From: FEB-7 sp963698265
Lineage (GTDB): Bacteria; Pseudomonadota; Gammaproteobacteria; Burkholderiales; Usitatibacteraceae
Length of the DNA: 64,000 nt
Direction of reading: 5' to 3'
NCBI GenBank assembly: GCA_963698265.1
Contig: CAVOQC010000001.1
Coordinates: 434,001 to 498,000, forward strand
Position 1 is the stretch's first letter. Each line of letters begins with the position of its first letter. Of the stretch, positions 48,189 through 55,827 are shown piece after piece. Under the pieces are notes generated by a model that searched no databases, had not been told where the DNA came from, and was given only the letters and a program-made list of their open reading frames with translations. The position numbers and the translations under genes were made by a program.

Positions 48189-48620
48189 TCAGACCCCTTC
48201 CACTTCCACGCCCATGCTGCGGGCGCTTCCGGCAATGGTACGCACCGCGGCATCGAGGTCCGCGGCCGTGAGATCGGGCATCTTGATCTTCGCGATTTCT
48301 TCCGCCTGGGCGCGCGTGAGCTTGCCTACCTTGTCGGAGTGCGGCTTGCTGCTTCCCTTCTCGAGCTTCAGCGCCTTCTTGATCAGCACCGGCGCCGGAG
48401 GCGTCTTGATGATGAAGGTGAAGCTCTTGTCCGCGAACGCCGTGATGACCACGGGGAGCATCAGGCCTGCCTCGACCTTCTGCGTCTGCGCGTTGAACGC
48501 CTTGCAGAACTCCATGATGTTCAGGCCGCGCTGGCCGAGTGCGGGGCCGATGGGCGGCGAGGGGTTCGCCTTGCCCGCGGGCACCTGCAACTTGATGAAG
48601 CCGATTATCTTCTTTGCCAC
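48189..48620 (-). CDS. rplK: 50S ribosomal protein L11
   Basis: L11 is part of the GTPase-associated centre and the stringent response. The 143 residues start MAKKIIGFIKLQVPAGKANPSPPIGPALGQRGLN, with the thiostrepton-region proline helix intact. The end TAADLDAAVRTIAGSARSMGVEVEG is conserved. The start is GTG, with GGAG 7 bases upstream. Confidence 0.98.
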   Translation of the reverse strand: MAKKIIGFIKLQVPAGKANPSPPIGPALGQRGLNIMEFCKAFNAQTQKVEAGLMLPVVITAFADKSFTFIIKTPPAPVLIKKALKLEKGSSKPHSDKVGKLTRAQAEEIAKIKMPDLTAADLDAAVRTIAGSARSMGVEVEGV

Positions 48621-48703
48621 GATGGCACTCCTCGGGTTCAAGCGGACGCCGTCTGCGCGCCCTCCCCGCTCGATTCGGCCGGGGAACGCGCCCGGCCACC
48701 GCG

Positions 48704-48724
48704 CGCCGCGTCATCGACGCGGCG
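48704..48724 (-). promoter_or_regulatory. 9-bp hairpin in the nusG-rplK gap
   Basis: CGCCGCGTC-ATC-GACGCGGCG is a perfect stem located 8 bases after the nusG stop. No T-run follows. It may attenuate or process the transcript between nusG and rplK. Confidence 0.5.
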
Positions 48725-48732
48725 AAGAATCC

Positions 48733-49260
48733 TCAGGCCTTCTCGACCTGCCCGAAATCCAGCTCCACCGGCGTGGCACGGCCGAAGATCAGCACGGACA
48801 CCCGGATCTTGCTCTTCTCGTAGTTCACTTCCTCGACGTTGCCGTGGAAATCGGTGAACGGCCCCTCGGCAACCCGAACGGATTCGCCCACCTCGAAAAG
48901 CACCTTCGGCTTGGGTTTTTCCACCCCCTCCTGCACCTGGTGAAGGATATTCGCCACTTCCTTATCGGAGATGGGAGTGGGCTTCATCGCCGTTCCGCCG
49001 ATGAAGCCCGTCACTTTCGGCGTGCTCTTCACGAGATGCCATGTGTCGTCCGTCATCTCCATCTGGACGAGGATGTAACCCGGGAAGAAGCGGCGCTCGC
49101 TGAGCGCCTTCTGCCCGCTCTTCATCTCCACGACCTCTTCCACGGGAACCAGCACCTCGCCGAACTTGTCGGCCATGCCTGACCGCCTGATACGATCGAT
49201 CAGGGCAGCCTGAATGCTCTTTTCCTGGCCGGAATAGGCGTGAACTACATACCAGCGCAT
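48733..49260 (-). CDS. nusG: Transcription termination/antitermination factor NusG
   Basis: NusG binds RNA polymerase and links it to Rho and to S10. The 175 residues show the NGN domain (MRWYVVHAYSGQEKSIQAAL, RFFPGYILVQMEM) and a C-terminal KOW domain (VGESVRVAEGPFTDFHGNVEEVN). The ATG starting at the conserved RWYVVHAYSG was chosen; longer readings are possible but not conserved. It is 7 bases after secE. Confidence 0.98.
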   Translation of the reverse strand: MRWYVVHAYSGQEKSIQAALIDRIRRSGMADKFGEVLVPVEEVVEMKSGQKALSERRFFPGYILVQMEMTDDTWHLVKSTPKVTGFIGGTAMKPTPISDKEVANILHQVQEGVEKPKPKVLFEVGESVRVAEGPFTDFHGNVEEVNYEKSKIRVSVLIFGRATPVELDFGQVEKA

Positions 49261-49267
49261 GCTCACG

Positions 49268-49615
49268 TCATCCTCCCTGGCCAAGCAGGCGCTGCGTAAC
49301 CCAGAGCAGGCCCGTGTCGATCAACCAGAGGAGCATCGCCATCACGAAGACGAACGCGAAGACGATTCCCGTCGTCTGGAGCGATTCCTTTCGCGATGGC
49401 CAGACGACGCGCTTCGCCTCGTCCCAGGACTCCCTCGAAAACACCAGGAACTCGCGACCGGCCGTCGTGAACCACATGACCGCCGCGCCAACCGCAAACG
49501 CGCCGACGAGCACCCCGAGGCGCACGATCGTGGGCTGCTCGGCGACGGCGTAGAAGCCCCAAAGGCCCGCCATCGCGATCAATGCCGCCACCGCAATCTT
49601 TATCTTTTCTGCCAT
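49268..49615 (-). CDS. secE: Protein translocase subunit SecE
   Basis: SecE clamps SecY. The 115 residues give the three-helix form found in enterobacteria: helices at about 5-24, 32-50 and 84-109. The conserved amphipathic segment SRESWDEAKRVVWPSRKES lies between helices 2 and 3. The ATG is 16 bases after the tRNA-Trp 3' end; a GTG four codons upstream is an alternative. It is cotranscribed with tRNA-Trp and nusG. Confidence 0.96.
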   Translation of the reverse strand: MAEKIKIAVAALIAMAGLWGFYAVAEQPTIVRLGVLVGAFAVGAAVMWFTTAGREFLVFSRESWDEAKRVVWPSRKESLQTTGIVFAFVFVMAMLLWLIDTGLLWVTQRLLGQGG

Positions 49616-49631
49616 GTCCTCTGCCACCGGG

Positions 49632-49707
49632 TGGCAGGCCAGGAGGGTCTCGAACCCCCAACCTGCGGTTTTGGAGACCGCCGCTCTGCCAATTGAGCTA
49701 CTGGCCT
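49632..49707 (-). tRNA. tRNA-Trp (anticodon CCA)
   Basis: The 76-base cloverleaf on the minus strand starts AGGCCAGTAGCTC and has the anticodon loop TCTCCAAAA. GGTTCGAGACC forms the T arm, and the 3' CCA is encoded. It sits 15 bases after tufB and 16 bases before secE. Confidence 0.97.
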
Positions 49708-49722
49708 AACCTTTCAACTCGT

Positions 49723-50913
49723 TCACTCCAGTACCTTCGAGACGACGCCGGCACCGACGGTGCGGCCGCCCTCGCGAATGGCGAATCGAAGCCCCTCCTC
49801 CATTGCGATCGGCGCAATCAACGACACCGTCATCTTGATGTTGTCGCCAGGCATCACCATCTCCGTGCCGGAAGGCAGGTCCAGCGAGCCCGTCACGTCC
49901 GTCGTGCGGAAATAGAACTGCGGACGGTAGCCGTTGAAAAACGGCGTGTGGCGCCCCCCCTCCTCCTTGGAGAGCACGTACACCTCGCACTCGAACTTCG
50001 TGTGCGGCGTGATCGAGCCGGGCTTGGCCAGCACCTGGCCGCGCTCGACCTCCTCGCGCTTCGTGCCCCGCAGCAGCACCCCCACGTTGTCCCCGGCCTG
50101 CCCCTGGTCCAGGAGCTTCCTGAACATCTCCACCCCCGTGCACACGGTCTTCACCGTCGCCCGCAGGCCCACGATCTCGATTTCCTCGCCCACCTTCACG
50201 ATCCCGCGCTCCACGCGGCCCGTCACCACCGTGCCGCGGCCCGAAATGGAGAACACGTCCTCCACCGGCATCAGGAACGCCCCGTCAATGGCGCGCTCCG
50301 GCTGCGGAATGTAGCTGTCGAGCGCATCGGCCAGCTTGAAGATCGACTGCGTCCCCAGCTCCGAATCCTCACCCTCCAGCGCCTTCAGCGCCGAGCCGAT
50401 CACGATCGGGGTCTTGTCCCCGGGAAACTTGTACTTCGACAAAAGCTCGCGAACCTCGACCTCGACAAGCTCCAGGAGCTCCTTGTCGTCGACCATGTCC
50501 GCCTTGTTCATGTACACGATGATGTAGGGCACGCCCACCTGGCGGGCCAGCAGGATGTGCTCGCGCGTCTGCGGCATCGGGCCGTCGGCCGCCGACACCA
50601 CCAGGATCGCACCGTCCATCTGCGCCGCACCCGTGATCATGTTCTTCACGTAGTCGGCATGGCCCGGGCAGTCCACGTGCGCGTAGTGACGGTTGGCCGT
50701 CTCGTACTCCACGTGCGCCGTATTGATCGTGATCCCGCGCGCCTTCTCCTCCGGCGCGTTGTCGATCTGGTCGTAGGCCCTCGCCTCGCCCCCGAACTTC
50801 TTCGAAAGCACCGAGGTGATCGCCGCCGTCAGCGTCGTCTTGCCGTGGTCCACGTGACCGATCGTCCCCACGTTCACGTGCGGCTTCGTCCGCTCAAACT
50901 TGCTCTTCGCCAT
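49723..50913 (-). CDS. tufB: Elongation factor Tu, copy B
   Basis: This is the second EF-Tu gene, 396 residues with the same GHVDHGKT, DCPGHADY and NKAD motifs. Its sequence appears identical to tufA along the whole coding region, while flanks and stop codon (TGA) differ. This is the usual sign of gene conversion. It is downstream of tRNA-Tyr, tRNA-Gly and tRNA-Thr and upstream of tRNA-Trp, the classical tRNA-tufB arrangement. Confidence 0.99.
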   Translation of the reverse strand: MAKSKFERTKPHVNVGTIGHVDHGKTTLTAAITSVLSKKFGGEARAYDQIDNAPEEKARGITINTAHVEYETANRHYAHVDCPGHADYVKNMITGAAQMDGAILVVSAADGPMPQTREHILLARQVGVPYIIVYMNKADMVDDKELLELVEVEVRELLSKYKFPGDKTPIVIGSALKALEGEDSELGTQSIFKLADALDSYIPQPERAIDGAFLMPVEDVFSISGRGTVVTGRVERGIVKVGEEIEIVGLRATVKTVCTGVEMFRKLLDQGQAGDNVGVLLRGTKREEVERGQVLAKPGSITPHTKFECEVYVLSKEEGGRHTPFFNGYRPQFYFRTTDVTGSLDLPSGTEMVMPGDNIKMTVSLIAPIAMEEGLRFAIREGGRTVGAGVVSKVLE

Positions 50914-50991
50914 GGTCGTGTCTTTCTGTACAGAGCCTTGAATGAGAATTCCCAGCGTGGTCGCTGGCCGTGCCTGGTATTGCGCAATGCC

Positions 50992-51066
<75 letters not shown>

Positions 51067-51104
51067 TCGGTGCTACCCCCTGCCGCTTCCGGCACGGGCA
51101 ATCC

Positions 51105-51178
51105 TGGAGCGGGTGAAGGGAATCGAACCCTCGTCGTAAGCTTGGAAGGCTTCTGCTCTACCATTGAGCTACACCCGC
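51105..51178 (-). tRNA. tRNA-Gly (anticodon TCC)
   Basis: The 74-base cloverleaf starts GCGGGTGTAGCTC. The anticodon loop is CTTCCAA, the T loop GTTCGATTCC, and CCA is encoded. It lies between tRNA-Tyr and tRNA-Thr(GGT). Confidence 0.97.
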
Positions 51179-51227
51179 GCCGCCTGCGACCGACCGCGCG
51201 CCTTTCCCGGAAGGCGCTCCGCAAACC

Positions 51228-51314
51228 TGGTGGAGGAGGTTGGATTCGAACCAACGTAGGCGCAAGGCCAACAGATTTACAGTCTGCCCCCTTTAACCAC
51301 TCGGGCACCCCTCC
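51228..51314 (-). tRNA. tRNA-Tyr (anticodon GTA)
   Basis: The 87-base class II tRNA has a long variable arm. It starts GGAGGGGTGCCCGAGTGG, has CTGTAAATC around the anticodon, and encodes CCA. It is the first gene after the promoter at 51327-51355. Confidence 0.97.
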
Positions 51315-51326
51315 GGAAAACTCTCA

Positions 51327-51355
51327 ATTATCCGGCTTTCCTCGAATAAGGTCAA
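51327..51355 (-). promoter_or_regulatory. Promoter of the tRNA-Tyr/Gly/Thr-tufB operon
   Basis: On the minus strand TTGACC (51355-51350) and GATAAT (51332-51327) are separated by exactly 17 bases. The -10 lies 12 bases before the tRNA-Tyr 5' end. This close fit to the sigma-70 consensus suggests a strong promoter that separates tRNA-Thr(TGT) from the rest of the cluster. Confidence 0.88.
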
Positions 51356-51399
51356 ACGACGCGGGGCTCCCTCGTGCGTGGCTGCCGAAGGATGAAAAA

Positions 51400-51475
51400 T
51401 GGTGCCGGCACCCCGAGTCGAACGGGGGACCTACCGCTTACAAGGCGGTTGCTCTACCAGCTGAGCTATGCCGGC
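51400..51475 (-). tRNA. tRNA-Thr (anticodon TGT)
   Basis: The 76-base cloverleaf starts GCCGGCATAGCTCAG. The anticodon loop is CTTGTAA, the T arm GTTCGACTC, and CCA is encoded. It begins only 11 bases after the sspB stop, so it may be cotranscribed with sspAB. A run of five T follows its 3' end. Confidence 0.97.
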
Positions 51476-51486
51476 ACAGCGAGCGC

Positions 51487-51885
51487 TTACTTAACAAGCT
51501 TCAGGTTTGCCTTTCCGGGCGAAGGCGGATTGGGCGGCTCTGCGGCGGCGCCCGCCGCCTCGGGGGTCGTCGGCGCCTCCACGGTGAAGAATGCGCCTTG
51601 GCCGTTTTCCCGCGCAAAGATGCCCTGCACGCGATCCACCGGAATGGTCACTTCCCGGGAAACCCCGCTGAAGCGGGCGGAAAACTGCACGAGCTCATTG
51701 TTGATCGTGAGATTTCGCGTGGCGTTGAGGCTCACGTTGAGCACGATTTCGCCGTTCTTCACGTATTCGGCCGGCACGCGCGTCCTCTCGTCCACTTTCA
51801 CGCTCAGGTAGGTCGTGAAGCCGCAGTCCGAGCACCACTCGTAAATGGCGCGGATGAAATACGGCTTCGTGGATACTTCGGGCAT
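51487..51885 (-). CDS. sspB: SspB, ClpXP specificity-enhancing factor
   Basis: SspB binds ssrA-tagged proteins and hands them to ClpX. The 132 residues comprise a substrate-binding domain (about 1-105: KPYFIRAIYEWCSDCGFTTYLSVKVD, FSARFSGVSREVTIP). A Pro/Ala-rich linker follows, then a short ClpX-binding tail LKLVK. It is 10 bases after sspA and directly upstream of tRNA-Thr. Confidence 0.95.
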   Translation of the reverse strand: MPEVSTKPYFIRAIYEWCSDCGFTTYLSVKVDERTRVPAEYVKNGEIVLNVSLNATRNLTINNELVQFSARFSGVSREVTIPVDRVQGIFARENGQGAFFTVEAPTTPEAAGAAAEPPNPPSPGKANLKLVK

Positions 51886-51895
51886 CGAGGCGCCC

Positions 51896-52495
51896 TCAGC
51901 GGCGCATGGCCTTTTCGGAGGCGGTCATCGAGTCGATGAAGGCCTGGCGAGCAAACAGCCGCTCGGCGTACTTCAGAAGCGGCGCGGATTGCTTGTTCAG
52001 CTGGATCTGGTAGTGATCGAGCCGCCAGAGCAGGGGAGCGATCGCCACGTCGAGCATCGAGAACTCCTCCCCGAGCATGAACTTCTGCTTCACGAAAATC
52101 GGCGCGATCTGGATGAGGTTCTCCCGGACGTAGAGCCGGGCCTTTTCATGCCCCTTCGTGGGCCCGTACTCGAGAGCTTTCACGTGGGTGAACAATTCCT
52201 GCTCGAAACGGAAAAGGAATAGGCGCGCACGCGCGCGCATCACGGGATCCGCTGGCATCAGCTGCGGATGCGGAAAGCGCTCGTCGATGTACTCGTTGAT
52301 GATGTTCGACTCGTACAGCACGAGGTCCCGCTCCACCAGGACCGGCGTCGTGTTGTACGGGTTCATCACGGCAAGGTCCTCGGGCTTGTTCATGAGGTCC
52401 ACGTCGATGATCTCGAAGTCCATCCCCTTCTCGTACAGAACAATCCGGCAGCGGTGGCTGAACGGATCGGTGATCCCCGAATAGAGCGTCATCAT
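51896..52495 (-). CDS. sspA: SspA, stringent starvation protein A
   Basis: This RNA-polymerase-associated protein has a glutathione-S-transferase fold. The 199 residues show the thioredoxin-like N-terminus (MTLYSGITDPFSHRCRIVLYEKG), NPYNTTPVLVERDLVLYESNIINEYIDERFPHP and a helical C-terminal domain. Residues that bind glutathione in true GSTs are not conserved, as expected. The first of two adjacent ATGs was used, 8 bases after GAGGTG. Confidence 0.95.
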   Translation of the reverse strand: MMTLYSGITDPFSHRCRIVLYEKGMDFEIIDVDLMNKPEDLAVMNPYNTTPVLVERDLVLYESNIINEYIDERFPHPQLMPADPVMRARARLFLFRFEQELFTHVKALEYGPTKGHEKARLYVRENLIQIAPIFVKQKFMLGEEFSMLDVAIAPLLWRLDHYQIQLNKQSAPLLKYAERLFARQAFIDSMTASEKAMRR

Positions 52496-52558
52496 GTCTT
52501 GTTCACCTCTTCTGGATTTTCCTCGCTGCGCGGGGACGCCTCGCCCCTGAAGCGACAA

Positions 52559-52588
52559 GCCCGATGCGTCCCTCGGGGAGCATCGGGC
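52559..52588 (-). terminator. Hairpin between petC and sspA
   Basis: GCCCGATGC at 52559-52567 pairs with GCATCGGGC at 52580-52588 in a 9-bp stem, followed on the minus strand by TTGTC. The weak T-run makes it at best a partial terminator for petABC. It lies in the 116-base gap before sspA. Confidence 0.45.
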
Positions 52589-52611
52589 GATCTTGGCGCC
52601 GGCCGCCCTTG

Positions 52612-53319
52612 CTAGCGGACGTCCTTCCAGTACTCCTTCTTCAGCAGGACCGTAATCACGAAGAAGACGGCCAGGAAGAAGAGAACCACTATCCCGATCT
52701 GGACGCGCTTGACCCGCGCCGGCTCGCCCATGTAGACGAGGTAGTTCACCAGGTCGCCGACGTACTTGTCGTACTCAGCCGGCGGGAGCTTCCCGGGTTC
52801 TCCCAGGGCGAATTTCGCGCCAGCCTTGTCTCCCGGCTGCATGACTTGCTCGCCCTGGTACTCCCACAACACATGGGGCATGCCCACATTGGGGAAAACG
52901 ACGTTGTTCCATCCAGACCGGCTGGCGGGATCACGGTAGAAGCCGCGCATGTAGGTATACAGCCAGTCCGCGCCTCGCGACCTGGCTACAAGCGAGAGGT
53001 CCGGGGGCATCACGCCGAACCACGACTTGCCGTCTTTCGTGTCCAGCGTTGTCGTCATGGGATCGCCCACCTTGTCGGCGGCGAACATGAGATTGTCGCG
53101 GATCTGCCCTTCGTTCAGCCCCAGGTCCCCGAGCTTTGAATAGCGCATCACCGACGCCGCGTGGCAATTCAGGCAGTGATTGACGAAAATCTGGGCTCCG
53201 CGCTGGAGCGACAGCCGGTCGTGAAGATTCACCGGTGCCTTGTCCAATTTCGCACCACCGCCGGCCGCCAGCGCCAATCCCGGAACCACCAGGAGAATGA
53301 GAATCAGCTTTTTCATCAT
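52612..53319 (-). CDS. petC: Cytochrome c1 of the bc1 complex
   Basis: Cytochrome c1 passes electrons from the Rieske protein to soluble cytochrome c. The 235 residues have a signal peptide (cleavage after ALA near residue 18), haem motif CLNCH at 49-53, the MPPDLSL segment and a distal Met in VGMPHV or nearby. A C-terminal membrane anchor lies at about 206-226 and the end is KEYWKDVR. The ATG shares one base with the petB stop. Confidence 0.96.
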   Translation of the reverse strand: MMKKLILILLVVPGLALAAGGGAKLDKAPVNLHDRLSLQRGAQIFVNHCLNCHAASVMRYSKLGDLGLNEGQIRDNLMFAADKVGDPMTTTLDTKDGKSWFGVMPPDLSLVARSRGADWLYTYMRGFYRDPASRSGWNNVVFPNVGMPHVLWEYQGEQVMQPGDKAGAKFALGEPGKLPPAEYDKYVGDLVNYLVYMGEPARVKRVQIGIVVLFFLAVFFVITVLLKKEYWKDVR

Positions 53320-54629
53320 CACGTGAGCCTCTGGGGCACCGGTTTTTCCCTGTCGACGGCGGTGTACCAGGGCATGAGCAGGAAGAAAGCGAAATAGACC
53401 GTGGTGAGCACCCGAGCCACCCAGATCGCGACGTAGTCCCCTCCGACCATGGGGAGGCCCTTCGGGAACTCGCCCCACACGGTCGTGGGTTCGACGCCCA
53501 GATAACCGAGGACCAGGAAGCTCACGATCAGCGCCGCGAAGAAGGCCTTGTAGATCGGGCCGCGATACCGGATCGATTTCACCCTGCCACGGTCCAGCCA
53601 GGGAAGCGCGAAGAAGATCATGACCGCCGCACCCATCACGATCACGCCCCAGACCTGCATGTTGAAGAAGGACGGGACGGCCCGCAGCATTGCGTAAAAA
53701 GGGGTGAAATACCACACGGGCGCGATGTGCTCAGGAGTCGTCAAGGGATCGGCGGGAATGAAGTTGTTGTACTCGAGGAAGTAGCCCCCGACTTCCGGGG
53801 AGAAGAACACGACCGCCGAAAAGACGATGAGGAAGACGGCCACGCCCACCAGGTCCTTCACGGAGTAGTACGGGTGGAAGGGAATGCCATCGACCGGCGT
53901 TCCGGTCTTCGGGTCGAGGTTCTCGTAGATCTCGATGCCGTCGGGGTTGTTGGATCCCGTCTCGTGCAGGGCCATCAAGTGCGCGGCCACGAGTCCCAGC
54001 AGCGCCAGAGGGATGGCGATAACGTGCATCGCGAAGAAACGGTTGAGCGTGGCGTCCGAGATGTTGTAGTCGCCCCGGATCCAGACCGACAGGTCCTCGC
54101 CGATGATCGGGATCGTGGCGAAGAGGTTGATGATCACCTGCGCGCCCCAGAACGACATCTGCCCCCACGGGAGGAGATAGCCGAAGAACGCCTCTGCCAT
54201 GAGGCAGAGGTAGATGAGCACGCCGAAGATCCATGTGAGCTCGCGCGGCTTTCGGTACGAGCCGTACATCAGCCCGCGCGCCATGTGCAGGTAGACGACG
54301 ATGAAGAACGCGGAGGCGCCCGTGGAATGGATGTAGCGGATGATCCACCCGCCGGGAACGTCTCGCATGATGTACTCGACCGAGGCGAACGCGTGCTCCG
54401 CGCTCGGCTTGTAGTTCATCGTGAGGAAAATCCCCGAGACGATCTGAATCACGAGCACGAGCAGCGCGAGCGACCCGAAGAAGTACCAGACGTTGAAGTT
54501 CTTGGGCGCGTAGTACTCCGTCAGCTGGCTCTTCCAGAGCACGATGAGCGGAAACCGCTGGTCGAACCAGGTGAGGACGCCGTTGAGGGGGCCGGCTCCG
54601 GTAACGGGAGGCTTGTTCATGACGGCCAT
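53319..54629 (-). CDS. petB: Cytochrome b of the bc1 complex
   Basis: Cytochrome b carries both quinone sites. The 436-residue, eight-helix protein has haem-ligand histidine pairs His101/His202 and His115/His217. The Qo motif reads PVWY at 304-307, a known variant of PEWY in beta- and gammaproteobacteria. It starts 3 bases after the petA stop, with AGAAGG upstream. The stop overlaps petC. Confidence 0.98.
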   Translation of the reverse strand: MAVMNKPPVTGAGPLNGVLTWFDQRFPLIVLWKSQLTEYYAPKNFNVWYFFGSLALLVLVIQIVSGIFLTMNYKPSAEHAFASVEYIMRDVPGGWIIRYIHSTGASAFFIVVYLHMARGLMYGSYRKPRELTWIFGVLIYLCLMAEAFFGYLLPWGQMSFWGAQVIINLFATIPIIGEDLSVWIRGDYNISDATLNRFFAMHVIAIPLALLGLVAAHLMALHETGSNNPDGIEIYENLDPKTGTPVDGIPFHPYYSVKDLVGVAVFLIVFSAVVFFSPEVGGYFLEYNNFIPADPLTTPEHIAPVWYFTPFYAMLRAVPSFFNMQVWGVIVMGAAVMIFFALPWLDRGRVKSIRYRGPIYKAFFAALIVSFLVLGYLGVEPTTVWGEFPKGLPMVGGDYVAIWVARVLTTVYFAFFLLMPWYTAVDREKPVPQRLT

Positions 54630-54632
54630 GGC

Positions 54633-55283
54633 TTAACCCTTCTGGTCCTCGCCCACCACGATCCTGGCGTCGCTCAGGTACCGGTGGGGCGGAATCTCGA
54701 GGTTGGTCGGGGCCGGTGCGCCCTTGAATACGCGGGCGGAGAGGTCGAACCGGGAGTTGTGGCACGGACAGTAGTACCCTCCGGGCCAATCGGCGCCCAT
54801 GTCCGAGGCGGCGCCGATTTCCTTTTTCAGCGTGGGAGTGCATCCCAGGTGCGTGCAGACGCCCACGGCGATGAACAGCTCCGGCTTGATCGACCGGGCG
54901 GCGCCCTTCACGTAGTCGGGCTGTTTCGCGGAGGTCGATTTCGGGTCCGCCAGCAGTCCGTCGTTTTTCTCCAGCTGCGCGAGCATTTCGGGCGTGCGCC
55001 TCAGGATCCACACCGGCTTGCCCCGCCATTCGACGGTGATCTGCTGCCCCGGCTCGATCTTGGCCACGTCGATTTCGACGGGGCCGCCGGCGGCCAATGC
55101 GCGGGCGCTCGGAAACCAGCTACCCAGGAAAGGGACGGCAACTCCTCCCGCGGCGACTGCTCCCGCGGCGGAGGTGGCGACAATGAGGAGGCGACGCTTC
55201 TTCTCGTCGACTTGGTCCAGGACGATGGCGGTCATTGCGGGAGGGGGATGTGCGGTATAGGAGGGTGGTGTGTCGCCCGCCAT
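54633..55283 (-). CDS. petA: Rieske iron-sulfur subunit of the bc1 complex
   Basis: The Rieske protein carries the [2Fe-2S] cluster of complex III. Of 216 residues, Cys143-His145 with Cys148 (CTHLGC) and Cys172, Cys174-His175 (CPCHNSRFD) form the cluster and its disulfide. The N-terminus has a Tat-type signal/anchor with KKRRLLIVATSAAG. This ATG has GGGGAA 9 bases upstream; an ATG at 55235 would give a more typical 200 residues but lacks a ribosome site. tatABC is encoded nearby. Confidence 0.94.
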   Translation of the reverse strand: MAGDTPPSYTAHPPPAMTAIVLDQVDEKKRRLLIVATSAAGAVAAGGVAVPFLGSWFPSARALAAGGPVEIDVAKIEPGQQITVEWRGKPVWILRRTPEMLAQLEKNDGLLADPKSTSAKQPDYVKGAARSIKPELFIAVGVCTHLGCTPTLKKEIGAASDMGADWPGGYYCPCHNSRFDLSARVFKGAPAPTNLEIPPHRYLSDARIVVGEDQKG

Positions 55284-55333
55284 TTTAGCCGATTCCCCGT
55301 AAGGACTTACAGCCCCGCAAGCACCCGCGAGGG

Positions 55334-55362
55334 TTGACCCCCCCCCCTCCCCCCCCTAAGAT
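55334..55362 (+). promoter_or_regulatory. mscL promoter with a C-tract spacer (candidate phase-variable switch)
   Basis: TTGACC at 55334-55339 and TAAGAT at 55357-55362 are separated by exactly 17 bases, the optimal spacing. The whole spacer is cytosine except for one T: C10-T-C8 counting from 55338 to 55356. The -10 lies 37 bases before the mscL ATG. Slippage in the tract would change the spacer length and so promoter strength. Confidence 0.75.
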
Positions 55363-55399
55363 TCACCGATCGCCCGCCTGGGCCAGCCTCGGAGAGAAG

Positions 55400-55822
55400 A
55401 TGAGTTTTGCTTCTGAATTCAAACAGTTCGCGCTAAAGGGCAACGTCGTCGACTTGGCCGTTGGTGTGATCATCGGGGCCGCGTTCGGAAAGATCGTGGA
55501 TTCGGTCGTGAACGATCTCGTAATGCCCATGGTCGGGCGGGTCATTGGCAATGCGGATTTCTCGAACCTGTTCCTCGCCCTCAACGAAGTCCCGGCGGGC
55601 GTGCCGATGACGCTCGACGCCGTGCGGAAGGCCGGGGTGCCCGTCCTGGCGTGGGGCAATTTCGCGACCATTGCGCTCAACTTCGCCATTCTCGCTTTCA
55701 TCATCTTCATCATGATCAGACAGATCAACCGGCTGAAGAGCGAGGCGCCGGCGACGGCGCCTCCCGCCACGCCGGAGGACGTCCAGCTGCTTCGCGAGAT
55801 TCGCGACAGCCTCAGGAAGTAG
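55400..55822 (+). CDS. mscL: Large-conductance mechanosensitive channel
   Basis: MscL opens on sudden loss of osmotic pressure. The 140 residues have the N-terminal helix FASEFKQFALKGNVVDLAVGVIIGAAFGKIV (gate and TM1) and a periplasmic loop. TM2 follows (FATIALNFAILAFIIFIMI), then the charged cytoplasmic helix ending EDVQLLREIRDSL. GGAGAGAAG precedes the ATG. The protease gene starts 5 bases after the stop. Confidence 0.97.
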   Translation: MSFASEFKQFALKGNVVDLAVGVIIGAAFGKIVDSVVNDLVMPMVGRVIGNADFSNLFLALNEVPAGVPMTLDAVRKAGVPVLAWGNFATIALNFAILAFIIFIMIRQINRLKSEAPATAPPATPEDVQLLREIRDSLRK

Positions 55823-55827
55823 GCGCC

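Noticed and set aside
49723..50913. Second tuf copy as an assembly duplication
   Set aside because: The flanking sequences and stop codons differ, and both copies sit in their classical contexts (str operon and tRNA-tufB).
55338..55356. C-tract as a sequencing error
   Set aside because: Its exact length cannot be trusted without reads, but a tract is clearly present between well-formed promoter boxes, so it was kept as a finding with that caution.
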